Positions 55,905 through 64,000 of a stretch of DNA of 64,000 nucleotides are shown one piece after another (the first letter of the stretch is position 1; each line of letters begins with the position of its first letter). Below the pieces are notes generated by a model. It was not told the origin of the DNA. It worked only from the letters and a program-made list of their open reading frames with translations, and ran no database searches. The DNA comes from Dyella sp. S184 (GTDB lineage Bacteria; Pseudomonadota; Gammaproteobacteria; Xanthomonadales; Rhodanobacteraceae), in assembly GCF_009766065.1 (NCBI RefSeq), contig NZ_LMUE01000002.1, positions 742,514-806,513 of the forward strand. Direction: 5' to 3'. The translations under genes and the position numbers were made by a program.

Positions 55905-56039
55905 ATGGGCGTTAATGATCGACCAACTGGCTCCGAGCCCGGCACGCAAAAAGGTGGCATTGGATATGTCCTGCTGTGGCTCATGGGTGTTCCCATTCCG
56001 CTATTGATTTTGTTCGCTCTCTTGCGCGGTTGCGCCTGA
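55905..56039 (+). CDS. Small single-pass membrane protein (44 residues)
   Basis: A short frame from ATG 55905, with GAGGAAC seven bases upstream, encodes a polar N-terminus (MGVNDRPTGSEPGTQKGG) and one hydrophobic helix (IGYVLLWLMGVPIPLLILFA) ending in LLRGCA. The signal of a ribosome site plus a clean membrane helix makes it a credible gene. Similar WLLGVPIP-type small membrane peptides are widespread in proteobacteria with unknown role. It precedes a larger membrane protein by 59 bp. Confidence 0.6.
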   Translation: MGVNDRPTGSEPGTQKGGIGYVLLWLMGVPIPLLILFALLRGCA

Positions 56040-56098
56040 ACCGCGTTCCTCAATAAGGCGCATGACGCTATAGCCGATTCACCATTGGAGAGACGAAC

Positions 56099-56941
56099 AT
56101 GTCATACGTACCAGAGAGTTCTGTAAATATTGATAAGCGAAACCCGCATCCGACCATGAAGTTTCGGGCGGTGATCGCGGGTTGGCTGGTCGCTACTGGC
56201 GTTGCTGGGCTACTTTACGTAGCAGGTCTTGCGCTGGGCTTTTCCAGTTTTGATGCATGGAATGCTGCGGGAAGTGCCAAGGGCATCGGTATCGGCACAG
56301 CGATCTGGATGATCATCACCTGGGTCGCCGCGCTGTTTTTAGGCGGGATGTTCGCGAGTTGGTTTGACGGCCGCAACGATGACACCATGGGCGCACTTCA
56401 TGGCGTTACGGTCTGGGGCCTTTCCGTCACCATGACGGCCCTTTGGCTTGCCTTGGGGTTGGGACATTCCATGTCCGGCCACGGCGGCATGATGGGCATG
56501 CACGCGGACGGGGACAACGCGCGCGGCAGCAATCCATCCGCCATGGCAGGTGGAGGTGCGGTCGCAGTCCTGGATGCCAATATCGCGTTTCAACTGACCG
56601 GCCGCGAGCATGGTGGATCGGCTCCGATCGTCGCTGCATTGATCGCCAATCACGACGATACGGCCAGCGCGCTACTCGCCGCGGACACAGGAACGACACA
56701 GGCCAGTGCCGCGCAAGCGTTGCAGCGTCTTTCCCCACAGATCGGTTTGGCCAGAGCCGAAGCGAAGATGACTGCGGATCGAACGGCGCACTATCTGGCG
56801 ATGATGTTGTGGATTGCTTTCATCAGCAGCTTCCTCGCGTTGCTCGCGGCAGCGATTGGCGGCTCGTTGGGCGCCTCCCACATTCATCGTGTTTATCACT
56901 TGCGCAAATACCCAGCGCGCCCGACAAGCCGATTGAGTTAA
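56099..56941 (+). CDS. Membrane protein of unknown function
   Basis: A 280-residue protein with four hydrophobic segments: about residues 22-48, 68-88, 100-120 and 235-258. A glycine/methionine/histidine-rich loop (GHSMSGHGGMMGMHADG) and a soluble periplasm-facing stretch lie between the third and fourth. GGAGAG precedes the ATG. I do not recognise a characterised family; the His/Met loop could bind a metal, but this is speculative. It lies next to a CsbD-type stress gene, and a strong terminator follows. Confidence 0.7.
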   Translation: MSYVPESSVNIDKRNPHPTMKFRAVIAGWLVATGVAGLLYVAGLALGFSSFDAWNAAGSAKGIGIGTAIWMIITWVAALFLGGMFASWFDGRNDDTMGALHGVTVWGLSVTMTALWLALGLGHSMSGHGGMMGMHADGDNARGSNPSAMAGGGAVAVLDANIAFQLTGREHGGSAPIVAALIANHDDTASALLAADTGTTQASAAQALQRLSPQIGLARAEAKMTADRTAHYLAMMLWIAFISSFLALLAAAIGGSLGASHIHRVYHLRKYPARPTSRLS

Positions 56942-56960
56942 GGGAATTCAGAAAGAGAAA

Positions 56961-56991
56961 AAGGCCGGTCAGACTTCGACCGGCTTTTTTT
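56961..56991 (+). terminator. Rho-independent terminator
   Basis: Arms GGCCGGTC (56963-56970) and GACCGGCT-side GACCGGC (56978-56984) form a GC-rich stem with a 7-base loop, followed by seven T residues. It ends the membrane-protein gene and, with its A-rich left flank, may also stop the convergent CsbD transcript. Confidence 0.85.
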
Positions 56992-57005
56992 GCGGTGCGA
57001 CTGAC

Positions 57006-57191
57006 TCAGCGCTTCTTGGCTTCATCGCGGGCACGATCAGCAGCCTTGCCGACGGCGTTCTGGACTTTGCCAGCATTCTTCTCAACGTTTCCCGCTACTT
57101 CTTTCGCCTTGTTGCCAGTCACTTTGCCGACCACTTCTTTGATGGCGCCTTTGACTTCATGCTTGGTGCCTTCGGTTCTGTTCTTGTCCAT
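57006..57191 (-). CDS. CsbD-family stress protein
   Basis: A 61-residue, highly charged helical protein: MDKNRTEGTKHEVKGAIKEV with GKVTGNKAKEVAGNVEKNAG repeats the KGxxKExxGKxTGN pattern of the CsbD family. These small proteins are induced by general stress in many bacteria, with no known biochemical activity. AAGAGGT precedes the start and a TATATT-like box lies about 45 bp upstream. The terminator to its right is shared with the convergent membrane-protein gene. Confidence 0.9.
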   Translation of the reverse strand: MDKNRTEGTKHEVKGAIKEVVGKVTGNKAKEVAGNVEKNAGKVQNAVGKAADRARDEAKKR

Positions 57192-57340
57192 GACTCTCGA
57201 CCTCTTAAAACCGCGAGTGTGCGGTGGCGAAAATATAAAAGGTGATTCGTCTCGGACCCGTGAAGCTGACGATGTGAAGCATGCGCGCGTTCATGCATTC
57301 CCTGTCAAGAAATGCGACACGCATCGATGAACGTCGATCA

Positions 57341-57727
57341 TCAGGTGTAAGCATTCACCTGAGCACGTGCCTGCTTGATGGCGTGAAGCAGTTTTTCTGA
57401 TCCGAACGGCTTCCGCAGAAATATCGCCCTTGCCGGAAAGTTGGCCATTTCGCTTCTTGCATCGGCTGATACGATCGGGATCGCAGCATTTGGCTGCATT
57501 TGCTCCGTGATATGAGCCAAGTCAATGCCCGACTTCGGGCCGGCCAATAGACCGTCCACGATGAGAACATCGATATGGTAAGCAGCCAGAAAGTCACACG
57601 CTTGAGTGAACCCATCCGCAGAAAGCACTTGGGCACCTGATTGGCTTGATAGCAGCATCTGGATGGATTCACGCACGCAAAAATCGTCGTCAACGATCAG
57701 AACGACCCATCCCACGCCCGAATCCAT
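57341..57727 (-). CDS. Single-domain response regulator
   Basis: A 128-residue stand-alone receiver (VLIVDDDFCVRESIQMLL). The acidic pair, the phospho-acceptor in VLIVDGLLAGPKSG and the lysine in FLRKPFG are present, and PIVSADA supplies the switch residue. It has no output domain. It lies in the same small-gene neighbourhood as the kai operon and CsbD, so it may take part in the same stress signalling. Confidence 0.85.
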   Translation of the reverse strand: MDSGVGWVVLIVDDDFCVRESIQMLLSSQSGAQVLSADGFTQACDFLAAYHIDVLIVDGLLAGPKSGIDLAHITEQMQPNAAIPIVSADARSEMANFPARAIFLRKPFGSEKLLHAIKQARAQVNAYT

Positions 57728-57937
57728 ATTCCGAACCTAAGGCAGGCCGGTGCCCGGCTGTCGCTTCACACTATTCGCTTATACAGGCATCCGCTCACAG
57801 ACTTGCACATTGCCTCTTGCGCTCTGTTGACAGTTCAAGCGTACTAATCGCGCTAGGCAATTTTATTGCCGGGCCGCTCTGTTCGCGAAGACTTCACGAG
57901 CTCGGAAGCATCGTGCGCGACACGAGGAGAGATTGCG

Positions 57938-58204
57938 ATGCTTCAACTTGACCCACCCATTCCAATGAACACACCGAAGGGCGAAGGATTCGCTCATTTC
58001 GTCATTGACTATGGCCCCGAATCCGATCTTTATTGGACCGTTCTAATCACGGAGACGGGCGAAATCTGGACCTACGCGAACCGCCATGTCCGGGCCTCCA
58101 AAAACATCACGCTGGGTCGCACGAATCCGTCGATGCCCACCACTTTTGGTTCGGAGCCTGTACCGATAAGGCCCCGTGGTCTGGATACCCCAGATCGGTC
58201 GTGA
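57938..58204 (+). CDS. Conserved hypothetical protein
   Basis: An 88-residue soluble protein, starting at ATG 57938 with GAGGAGAG upstream. It opens MLQLDPPIPMNTPKGEG and contains AHFVIDYGPESDLYWTV, EIWTYANRHVRASKN and ITLGR. The pattern, a proline-rich start then VIDYG and a basic stretch, resembles a small uncharacterised proteobacterial family I have seen elsewhere. No function is assignable. Confidence 0.65.
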   Translation: MLQLDPPIPMNTPKGEGFAHFVIDYGPESDLYWTVLITETGEIWTYANRHVRASKNITLGRTNPSMPTTFGSEPVPIRPRGLDTPDRS

Positions 58205-58355
58205 GCCCGCAGGAATACGACAACCAGTGATCACCTCCAGAGAACACTGGACGTTCACTGTTGGTGAATGCGTGGGACTTAAGAGATCACCCCACTTTGA
58301 TACGCATTCCGGCATCGTCGCCCATCCTCAGCATGCGATCGACAGAGAGGCGCAC

Positions 58356-58580
58356 ATGAACGAACGAAACGCCCGCGCAGAACACAACACGCAGTATTCG
58401 GTGCCACCCATATTTGATGGCGATCTTGAGTGGGGTGCGGAGCGCAATGAAATTCGAAATTCCGGCAATGGTTCAGCTGCATCGAAACGCCCGGCATTGA
58501 ACTCCAAAGACGAAGTCAAGAATGGCAGCGAAGCAGGCGAACGGAACCAGGCAAACGAAAAGTCGCACGAGCCAAGTTGA
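58356..58580 (+). CDS. Small hydrophilic hypothetical protein
   Basis: A 74-residue frame from ATG 58356, preceded by GAGAGG. The product is very polar (N, E, K, S rich) and likely disordered. I recognise no homologue. The ribosome site and position after a similar small gene support it; composition alone does not, so it could be spurious. Confidence 0.4.
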   Translation: MNERNARAEHNTQYSVPPIFDGDLEWGAERNEIRNSGNGSAASKRPALNSKDEVKNGSEAGERNQANEKSHEPS

Positions 58581-58773
58581 CTCGCTCCAGACTGTAATTG
58601 CAGGGCGCCGGCAATCGATGTCCTTATTCTGAGTAGCACACGTGGCTTTAAACCCCGGACGTCACAAGCGCCGTCATTGAAGGGGCGGCATGCTATGTCG
58701 GCTTTTGAATGCGCGGCTTCAATTTAACGAACTCTCGATGCCAGAAACGATGTGAAAACGCCCAGTCTGGAAA

Positions 58774-58804
58774 AGATAAGCCCCCGATTTCTCGAGGGCT
58801 TATA
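58774..58804 (-). terminator. Terminator of ssb
   Basis: Read leftwards, ATAAGCCCTCGA and TCGGGGGCTTAT form a stem (one bulge/mismatch) with a short loop, followed by a CTTTTCC tract, 28 bp past the ssb stop. Confidence 0.7.
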
Positions 58805-58831
58805 ACAACACAACAAAATTATAGGTGTTCG

Positions 58832-59350
58832 CTAAAACGGAATTTCATCGTCCGCAAAGCCACTGTCAGCCGGCGGTGGCGCCTGCCGCTGTTGGCTGCC
58901 ATGGTCATCGCTGCCGCGTGAGGAGCCGCCATAGTTGCCGCCACCCTGGCGCTGACCACCGCCACTAGCCTGCGGGCGCTCGCGCTGGCCACCACCACCG
59001 CCGCCACCGCCCTCATTGCCGCCGAGCATCTGCATCTCGCTGGCGATGATGTCGGTCGAATATTTCTCGACGCCGGCTTTGTCGGTGTACTTGTCGGTGC
59101 GCAGCGAGCCTTCGATATAGACCTGCCGGCCCTTCTTCAGGTACTCGCCGGCGATCTCGGCCAACCGGCCGAACATCTTCACCCGGTGCCACTCGGTGCG
59201 TTCCTGCTTCTCGCCGCTCTGCTTGTCGGTCCAGCTTTCCGAGGTGGCGATGCTCAGCGAGGCGATCGCGGTACCGCTGGTGGTGTAACGCACCTCGGGG
59301 TCGTTGCCGAGGTTGCCGACAAGAATCACTTTGTTGATGCCACGTGCCAT
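58832..59350 (-). CDS. ssb: Single-stranded DNA-binding protein
   Basis: A 172-residue SSB. The OB fold is at residues 1-112, opening [20 protein letters not shown] and including [21 protein letters not shown] glycine-rich flexible linker ([15 protein letters not shown]) follows, and the conserved acidic tip DDEIPF at the C-terminus recruits replication and repair partners. Length and layout are normal for gammaproteobacteria. It is a single gene with its own terminator. Confidence 0.98.
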   Translation of the reverse strand: MARGINKVILVGNLGNDPEVRYTTSGTAIASLSIATSESWTDKQSGEKQERTEWHRVKMFGRLAEIAGEYLKKGRQVYIEGSLRTDKYTDKAGVEKYSTDIIASEMQMLGGNEGGGGGGGGQRERPQASGGGQRQGGGNYGGSSRGSDDHGSQQRQAPPPADSGFADDEIPF

Positions 59351-59656
59351 GGGATGTCCTCTGTTGAGCCGGCCGTACGTAAGGGGTAGTTACGGCCGGA
59401 ATGGTGAATCTGGCTGACTATCATAACCTCGCCGGCCACCGAGTCCACCTCGGAAACCCTGCTCCGGCGTGGGTCGACTCCGACGCGGATCGTCTTCTGC
59501 GGAAGGCAAGCACCGCACGGGTTCTGGCGAAGCTTGCCCGTCGCCCGTGCATCCACGGGCCGGATCCAGCCGTATCTACTCCTGCAACCCCTGCCGCGAC
59601 GGGCGCTTACGCCCGGATGCGGCAAACCCCATGGCTGCGGGAGTATTGCCTTGACG
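59351..59656. other. Intergenic region between ssb and a secreted protein gene
   Basis: About 306 bp with no supported gene; it must hold the ssb promoter and that of the rightward gene. A GC-rich inverted repeat (GGGCG..TTA..CGCCC near 59603-59615) is the only visible structure. Confidence 0.4.
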
Positions 59657-60466
59657 ATGAGACACCATCGGTGCGCCTGTGCGCTTGGACTGACACTGGC
59701 GTTGGCCGCCTCCCTAAGCGCACTGGCCGGAGCACCCACCTCTGCCGATGCGGTTCACCAGGCCGAAGGCAAGGCTTTCGCCGGCTCGGATGAGCACCTG
59801 ATGTACCTCGAATCGCACTGGTTGTACGACGACGGCGGCAATCCGTCCCGGCTGGTGCTTTACCGCTGCCCGGACGGCAAGCCGTTCGCACGCAAGCTGA
59901 TGCACGACGACGGCAGCGCGCAGGCGCCGGATTTCCAGCTGGACGACGCGCGTCATGGCTACCGCGAAGGTGTGCGCAGCGCCGGCGGCAAACGCACCGT
60001 GTTCGTGCGCGACAACACTGCCGCCAGCGAACGCACGGCGGCGCTGGCCATGTCGCCGACGCCGGTGATCGATGCCGGCTTCGACGCCTATATCCGCGAC
60101 CACTGGGACAAGCTGGGAATGAACGGCAGTGACATGGTGCCGTTCCTGATCCCCAGCCGGCTGGGCACGCTGAACTTCAGCGTGAAGCGGATGGCCGATA
60201 CCCAGGTGAACGGCCATAACGCGCGTGAGTACCGCCTGAGCCTGGCCAGCTTCATCGGTTTCGCCCTGCCGCACATCGACGTGGCCTACGACGCCAGGAC
60301 ACGCGAACTGCTGCGCTTCGTCGGGCTGGCCAACATCCGTAGCGACAGCGGCAGCAACGTGCGCGCGAAGATCGTGTTCGACCCGGCGCAGGACAAGAAT
60401 GTAAGCCGCGCCGATCTCGACGCGGCCATGAAGATGCCACTTGACGGGCGATGCCATATTCCATAA
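59657..60466 (+). CDS. Secreted hypothetical protein
   Basis: A 269-residue protein from ATG 59657 with a signal peptide (ALGLTLALAASLSALAG). The mature part is soluble and mixed alpha/beta; segments such as LVLYRCPDGKPFARK, VFVRDN, FLIPSRLGTLNFSVKR and VAYDARTRELLRFVGLANI recall periplasmic or lipoprotein-like beta proteins. I do not recognise a named family. The open frame extends upstream, but only this ATG gives a signal peptide. Confidence 0.7.
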   Translation: MRHHRCACALGLTLALAASLSALAGAPTSADAVHQAEGKAFAGSDEHLMYLESHWLYDDGGNPSRLVLYRCPDGKPFARKLMHDDGSAQAPDFQLDDARHGYREGVRSAGGKRTVFVRDNTAASERTAALAMSPTPVIDAGFDAYIRDHWDKLGMNGSDMVPFLIPSRLGTLNFSVKRMADTQVNGHNAREYRLSLASFIGFALPHIDVAYDARTRELLRFVGLANIRSDSGSNVRAKIVFDPAQDKNVSRADLDAAMKMPLDGRCHIP

Positions 60467-60492
60467 GCGGGCGTGCCTCGCATTCCTGCAAT

Positions 60493-60867
60493 TCACTCTG
60501 CGCGTGGACGCGTCGCGCGCCAGATCCACACTATCAGCAGGATCTGCAACGGCAAGCGTATCCATAGCAGGGTCAGCCACAAGGCAGATGCGTGCGCAAC
60601 CTGGGCATTCAGCAGCATCTGAACATTCGCGGGAAATACCGCCAGGCACAGCGCGATCAAGCCGTACCGTGCATAACTGCGTGTGGCATGCCACAGCACG
60701 CCAAGACCACCGGCGACCTCGCACAGGCCGCTGACGATGACGAGTGCACGATGCCAGGGTAGCCACGGCGGCATGATGCCTTCGTAGTTGGCGATGAACA
60801 GGAAATGGAACATTCCGGCGATCATGAAGAACAGCGCGAGCAGCCAGTGGGATAGATTTCGTTTCAT
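60493..60867 (-). CDS. DoxX-family membrane protein
   Basis: A 124-residue, four-helix membrane protein beginning MKRNLSHWLLALFFMIAGMF at ATG 60867. FHFLFIANYEGIMPPWLPWH and VSGLCEVAGGLGVL match the DoxX/DUF417-like group of small quinone-associated or uncharacterised membrane proteins. The function is not known. Confidence 0.8.
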   Translation of the reverse strand: MKRNLSHWLLALFFMIAGMFHFLFIANYEGIMPPWLPWHRALVIVSGLCEVAGGLGVLWHATRSYARYGLIALCLAVFPANVQMLLNAQVAHASALWLTLLWIRLPLQILLIVWIWRATRPRAE

Positions 60868-61005
60868 GGACAGCTGCTGAGGGCGGGTCATCGTTGCATT
60901 GAAGCAGATCGCGACCATTCAAGAACATTCCCAAGTGGGAACGTCGGCCATGATCTTCCGTCAACTTTTACAACGCTGTCACCGCAACAAGGGCAAGCTG
61001 TACCC

Positions 61006-61227
61006 ATGATCATCTTCGATATCCCCTATTCACCCGCGAATGGCAGGTGGGCCGTGCAAGTGAGCAACGACGGCCACCCCGAATTCAAAACCCGTATTGA
61101 TGCCATCAGGTTCGCCGTCGACAGAGCCCTGAAGGCACAGCAACGCGGCGACAGTGCGCTGATTACCATCGAGGGCGTCGACGGACGACGGCGTGCGTTC
61201 GACCATGAGGTAAAGGGCGTCGCCTAG
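61006..61227 (+). CDS. DUF2188-like small protein
   Basis: A 73-residue protein with RWAVQVSNDGHPEFKTRIDA and ALITIEGVDGRRRAFDHEVK. The pattern (W-x-V near the start, then a helix with A-I-R-F-A, then I-x-G-x-D-G-x) fits the DUF2188/DUF2188-like family of small proteins with unknown role. It is isolated. Confidence 0.65.
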   Translation: MIIFDIPYSPANGRWAVQVSNDGHPEFKTRIDAIRFAVDRALKAQQRGDSALITIEGVDGRRRAFDHEVKGVA

Positions 61228-61349
61228 GCGCTATTCGACCCAGACGAATGCATGCTCGAATGCGGTGGCCAGCTCAGGCTTGGCATGCGCCCTTTGAAGA
61301 GCTCGCATTACGTTATGGATCGAGATCTGAGTTAAGGAGCTCCGCGAGC

Positions 61350-62552
61350 TCAAACCGGGTTTGCAAACAGACGACAATGCTCAAGGTAGCCACCTTCGTG
61401 CGCCTTCACCAGTTCGACCACGCTCTTCCAGAGCCAGGATGGCGTATCAATCGTTTTCGGCCGATTGCGGCCAAGCTCTTGCAGCCATCGCTCCCGATCA
61501 TCGTTCTCCATCTGGTGCGCGTGCGCTCGCCCGACGATATTGCCCAGGTATGCGGCCACCTCCATCGCCTGGTCATGATTCAGATGCTCAATGTCGATTT
61601 TCAGATCCTGCGGCAGTAACTCCCTCAGAAATACCGATTTACCTTGAATGCGTCCGGCAAGCATTCTTTCGCCGAGATTGGGCGCCAGGTGGGCTGCTCC
61701 CTGGATGATTCGTGATGCATTGTCCTTTGGCATTCGAGCCCCTTTCGCCCTCGGCGCGGCGGCGCGAACGGCTTCCTTCACGTCGATCAGGCAGAGGCTG
61801 CTTTCCGGGTCCTTCGATTCACCGACTCTCAGCAGAACGGCATACCTGAGAAGCCCGAGCGAACTGCAGCCTTTGACCCAATACGCTGCGTCCAGCATTT
61901 CCACCTTGTCCTTCGCATTGCGATGGCTCAATGAAGTGGCAAGCAGCCGAACTTCCTCGGTAGCCATGAGCGCCTTGAGCTCCGTTCGTTCGGCGTTTGA
62001 GATAGGCCAGTAACTTTTCGATAGCGGGATATTGGGTTCAAGACCCTCGATGCGTTCGGCGGCCAGGTGCTTCCATTTGCGCCGCATGGCGCGCCGCATG
62101 ACCGGCTTGATCGTGTCCGGCCGCTTGCATATCGTCTTGCGGCTACCGGGTTTTCCGCCAAGTGCCAATTCGTAACCGAGAGTGAGCTGCTCCATCATTT
62201 TCGCAGTTACCACGCCAGGCAGGTCGGACCCGCGCGCCGCCATCGCCAATGAGACCCCAAGCCGAATTAGGTCGTGGGCAGGATTGCCGATGACCGTCTG
62301 GTCCAGATCGCGGATCTGGACATTAATGTTGCCGTCTGCGTCCGCTATGGGGCCAATATTGCTGACATGGCAATCACCACATATCCATACGGGAGGACCT
62401 TGCGGCAGCACGCGATCGGACGCTTCAAGCCACTCATAGAATTGAACCGTATTGCCGCGCACATAGGCATGCGCAGACTTCGCCATCTTGAGATTGCGCA
62501 GCTCGGCAAGCTTTTCATCACGATGTAAAGGGCTTGGAGACTTCTTGCTCAT
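61350..62552 (-). CDS. DUF2252 family protein
   Basis: A protein of 400 residues from ATG 62552; an ATG at 62621 is also possible, and neither has a strong ribosome site. It carries the DUF2252 blocks: HAYVRGNTVQFYEWLE, WICGDCHVSNIG, IRDLDQTVIGNPAHDLIRL and the C-terminal GRAHAHQM. The GD-H-x-x-N and D-x-D patterns resemble a kinase-like active site, and the family is related to APH/PI-kinase folds, but its substrate is unknown. Isolated gene. Confidence 0.85.
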   Translation of the reverse strand: MSKKSPSPLHRDEKLAELRNLKMAKSAHAYVRGNTVQFYEWLEASDRVLPQGPPVWICGDCHVSNIGPIADADGNINVQIRDLDQTVIGNPAHDLIRLGVSLAMAARGSDLPGVVTAKMMEQLTLGYELALGGKPGSRKTICKRPDTIKPVMRRAMRRKWKHLAAERIEGLEPNIPLSKSYWPISNAERTELKALMATEEVRLLATSLSHRNAKDKVEMLDAAYWVKGCSSLGLLRYAVLLRVGESKDPESSLCLIDVKEAVRAAAPRAKGARMPKDNASRIIQGAAHLAPNLGERMLAGRIQGKSVFLRELLPQDLKIDIEHLNHDQAMEVAAYLGNIVGRAHAHQMENDDRERWLQELGRNRPKTIDTPSWLWKSVVELVKAHEGGYLEHCRLFANPV

Positions 62553-62741
62553 TTGCGATCGGCCTGAGGCTTCGACGATGTGGCTTCCAATTTGCCGATT
62601 CGATGCCTCGGAATCAGGCATGATCGCCGTTGGGTCACAGGCTCATTGTCCAGTTCACTATGTGAAAGAACTGCTTGGATGGCCGGCCGCTTGAGCATCA
62701 CGTACCCTTACACCACAGCCTCTGGCAGACGGCCTCAGACC

Positions 62742-64000
62742 CTATCGTCGAGGGCTCCGGGTACCATCCGGGAAGCGGGCAATCGCATGCTGCGCCGCTT
62801 CTTCGAACGAGCTTGCCAGCTGATTGACATCGGGGCTGACCGTGACGGGCTCCGCTGTTGCCAGCAGTTCCGGAAGTTGCACGGCGATGATGCATGCCTC
62901 GGGAAACCGGTGGCGCATTTCCATCGCCACCGAATCCCCACGCTCCCGATACCCGGCCGGGACAGCGCTGACGATGTAGACCATCGAGACCCCGTTCGGT
63001 GTGGCTTCCGGTGGCGGCTCGGCCTCAAAGGCTTCGATGTCATCCATCGTAAGGTGGCGTGCGTCGATGCCGAGGTCGCGCAGGATGCGGACGAGGATTT
63101 CCGTGACCAGATCATCCACAGTGGAGCCGAGGCCCACGCAAAGCACCACCGATCCCGGGGCCACAGCCAGTGGCCCCTGCCAGCGGCCACTGGCGTCCAC
63201 GCGTTGCTGACGCAGAAGATGGCCGAGACTGGAATCGTCGAGGACGGAAACACGACGATTCCAGCGGGAACGCTGGCGCGTCTCGCTGCCGAGCGCATCG
63301 ATGACCCTCACGATCGCGCTACGAACCTTGACTTGCTGCCCGGGGCTGATCGCACCCTGGGTCAGATCGATGCGGGCGAGCTGCAAGGCCGGCAGCAGGA
63401 CCACATCGCAGTACGCGGCGAACGATTTGCGTTTCAGGAAGATGCGCGCGTCGGCAATGATCTCGTCGGCATCGCCCGAGAGCACTCGCTGGTAGAACCG
63501 TTGCGGCATCGTCAACGCCGGCGTATCGCCGAGCAGAATGTCCAGCAGGTTCAGTGCCCTGACATGGCGCCCAGCGACCACCAGGCACAGGGTCAGTGGC
63601 GTCGACACGATCAAACCGATCGGCCCCCACAGCCAGCTCCAGAAGATCGCCGCGACCACCACCGCCAGCGGCGACAACCCCGTGCTATGTCCATACAACT
63701 GTGGCTCCACCAGTTGCGCGGCGACGGTCTCGACCACGGCGTACAGGCCCAGGGTCATCAGCATCAGCGACCAGCCCGGACCGACCGCCGCCGCGAGCAC
63801 GGTGGCGAGAATCGCCGCGATCCAGACCCCGACATAAGGTACGAACCGCAGTACGGCCGTGAGGGCCGCCCACAACGGCGCATCGGGCAGGCCAATGATC
63901 ACCAGCCCCAACCAGATCACCGCACCCACACCAAAGTTGACCGCGAACTGCGAGACGAAAAACCGCGACAGGCGCTCGCCGGCATCGTTGATCGCCGCCG
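62742..64000 (-). CDS. AI-2E/PerM-family membrane protein with a long soluble C-terminus (runs off right edge)
   Basis: The reverse frame is open from the right edge to the stop at 62742 (419 codons visible). The N-terminal visible part contains the last membrane segments with the family block FVSQFAVNFGVGAVIWLGL, LRFVPYVGVWIAAILATVLA and LVEPQLYGHSTGLSPLAVVV. These transporters (PerM/AI-2E-like) export small molecules or ions. After the last helix, ending near ALNLLDILLGDTPAL, about 260 soluble residues remain, more than in typical members. The start and first membrane segments lie outside the window. Confidence 0.85.
   Translation of the reverse strand, partial: AAINDAGERLSRFFVSQFAVNFGVGAVIWLGLVIIGLPDAPLWAALTAVLRFVPYVGVWIAAILATVLAAAVGPGWSLMLMTLGLYAVVETVAAQLVEPQLYGHSTGLSPLAVVVAAIFWSWLWGPIGLIVSTPLTLCLVVAGRHVRALNLLDILLGDTPALTMPQRFYQRVLSGDADEIIADARIFLKRKSFAAYCDVVLLPALQLARIDLTQGAISPGQQVKVRSAIVRVIDALGSETRQRSRWNRRVSVLDDSSLGHLLRQQRVDASGRWQGPLAVAPGSVVLCVGLGSTVDDLVTEILVRILRDLGIDARHLTMDDIEAFEAEPPPEATPNGVSMVYIVSAVPAGYRERGDSVAMEMRHRFPEACIIAVQLPELLATAEPVTVSPDVNQLASSFEEAAQHAIARFPDGTRSPRR

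Overview
The window is GC-rich DNA from a chromosome-like, carbohydrate-degrading gammaproteobacterium. The secreted glycosidases, TonB-dependent receptor, LacI/GntR sugar regulons, PilR-type regulator and De Ley-Doudoroff galactose genes best fit the Xanthomonadales, probably Rhodanobacteraceae (Rhodanobacter/Dyella-like). That placement is an inference from gene content; there is no rRNA to test it. No tRNA, rRNA, CRISPR array, transposase or prophage was seen.

Layout. (1) 1-11.7 kb: an alpha-glucobiose (kojibiose/trehalose type) locus. It has a cytoplasmic GH65 protein running off the left edge, a LacI regulator, and a five-gene unit: MFS transporter, two tandem secreted GH65 hydrolases, GH37 trehalase and a secreted esterase. 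Operator-like sites with a shared core (GATACCGATA) lie before both arms. (2) 11.8-19.8 kb: a PilR-like sigma54 regulator, two overlapping FtsX/MacB-type permeases with no ATPase beside them, and a sensor kinase / response regulator / hybrid kinase operon. (3) 19.9-27.1 kb: a mannose locus with GH92 alpha-mannosidase, LacI regulator, FucP-type importer, fructokinase and AGE-family mannose isomerase. Two matching operators sit 15 bp from each divergent start codon. A secreted M1 peptidase follows.

(4) 29.3-47.5 kb: the most interesting region. A GH63-type alpha-glucosidase and a TonB-dependent receptor, a FadR-type GntR regulator, a hydroxylysine-kinase-like APH kinase overlapping a phospholyase-type class III PLP enzyme, a secreted GH42 beta-galactosidase, a complete oxidative galactose pathway (dehydrogenase, lactonase, dehydratase, DgoK, DgoA), a GalP-type symporter and an APC amino-acid permease. 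Three sites with a shared half-site (TTRTACTAY or close) lie before its transcription units. Together this looks like a route for a glucosyl-galactosyl-amino-alcohol, of which glucosylgalactosyl-hydroxylysine (the collagen glycan) is the best-fitting known example. This is a hypothesis.

(5) 47.6-58.6 kb: an accessory stretch with a GNAT acetyltransferase, a GT39-like membrane glycosyltransferase, a decayed galM fragment and a kai operon (kaiC, kaiB, kaiB, hybrid kinase, each overlapping the next by ATGA; no kaiA). A separate response regulator, small membrane and stress proteins (CsbD) and another stand-alone receiver follow. (6) 58.8-64 kb: ssb, a secreted hypothetical protein, a DoxX-type membrane protein, a DUF2188-like protein, a DUF2252 protein and a PerM/AI-2E-type membrane protein running off the right edge.
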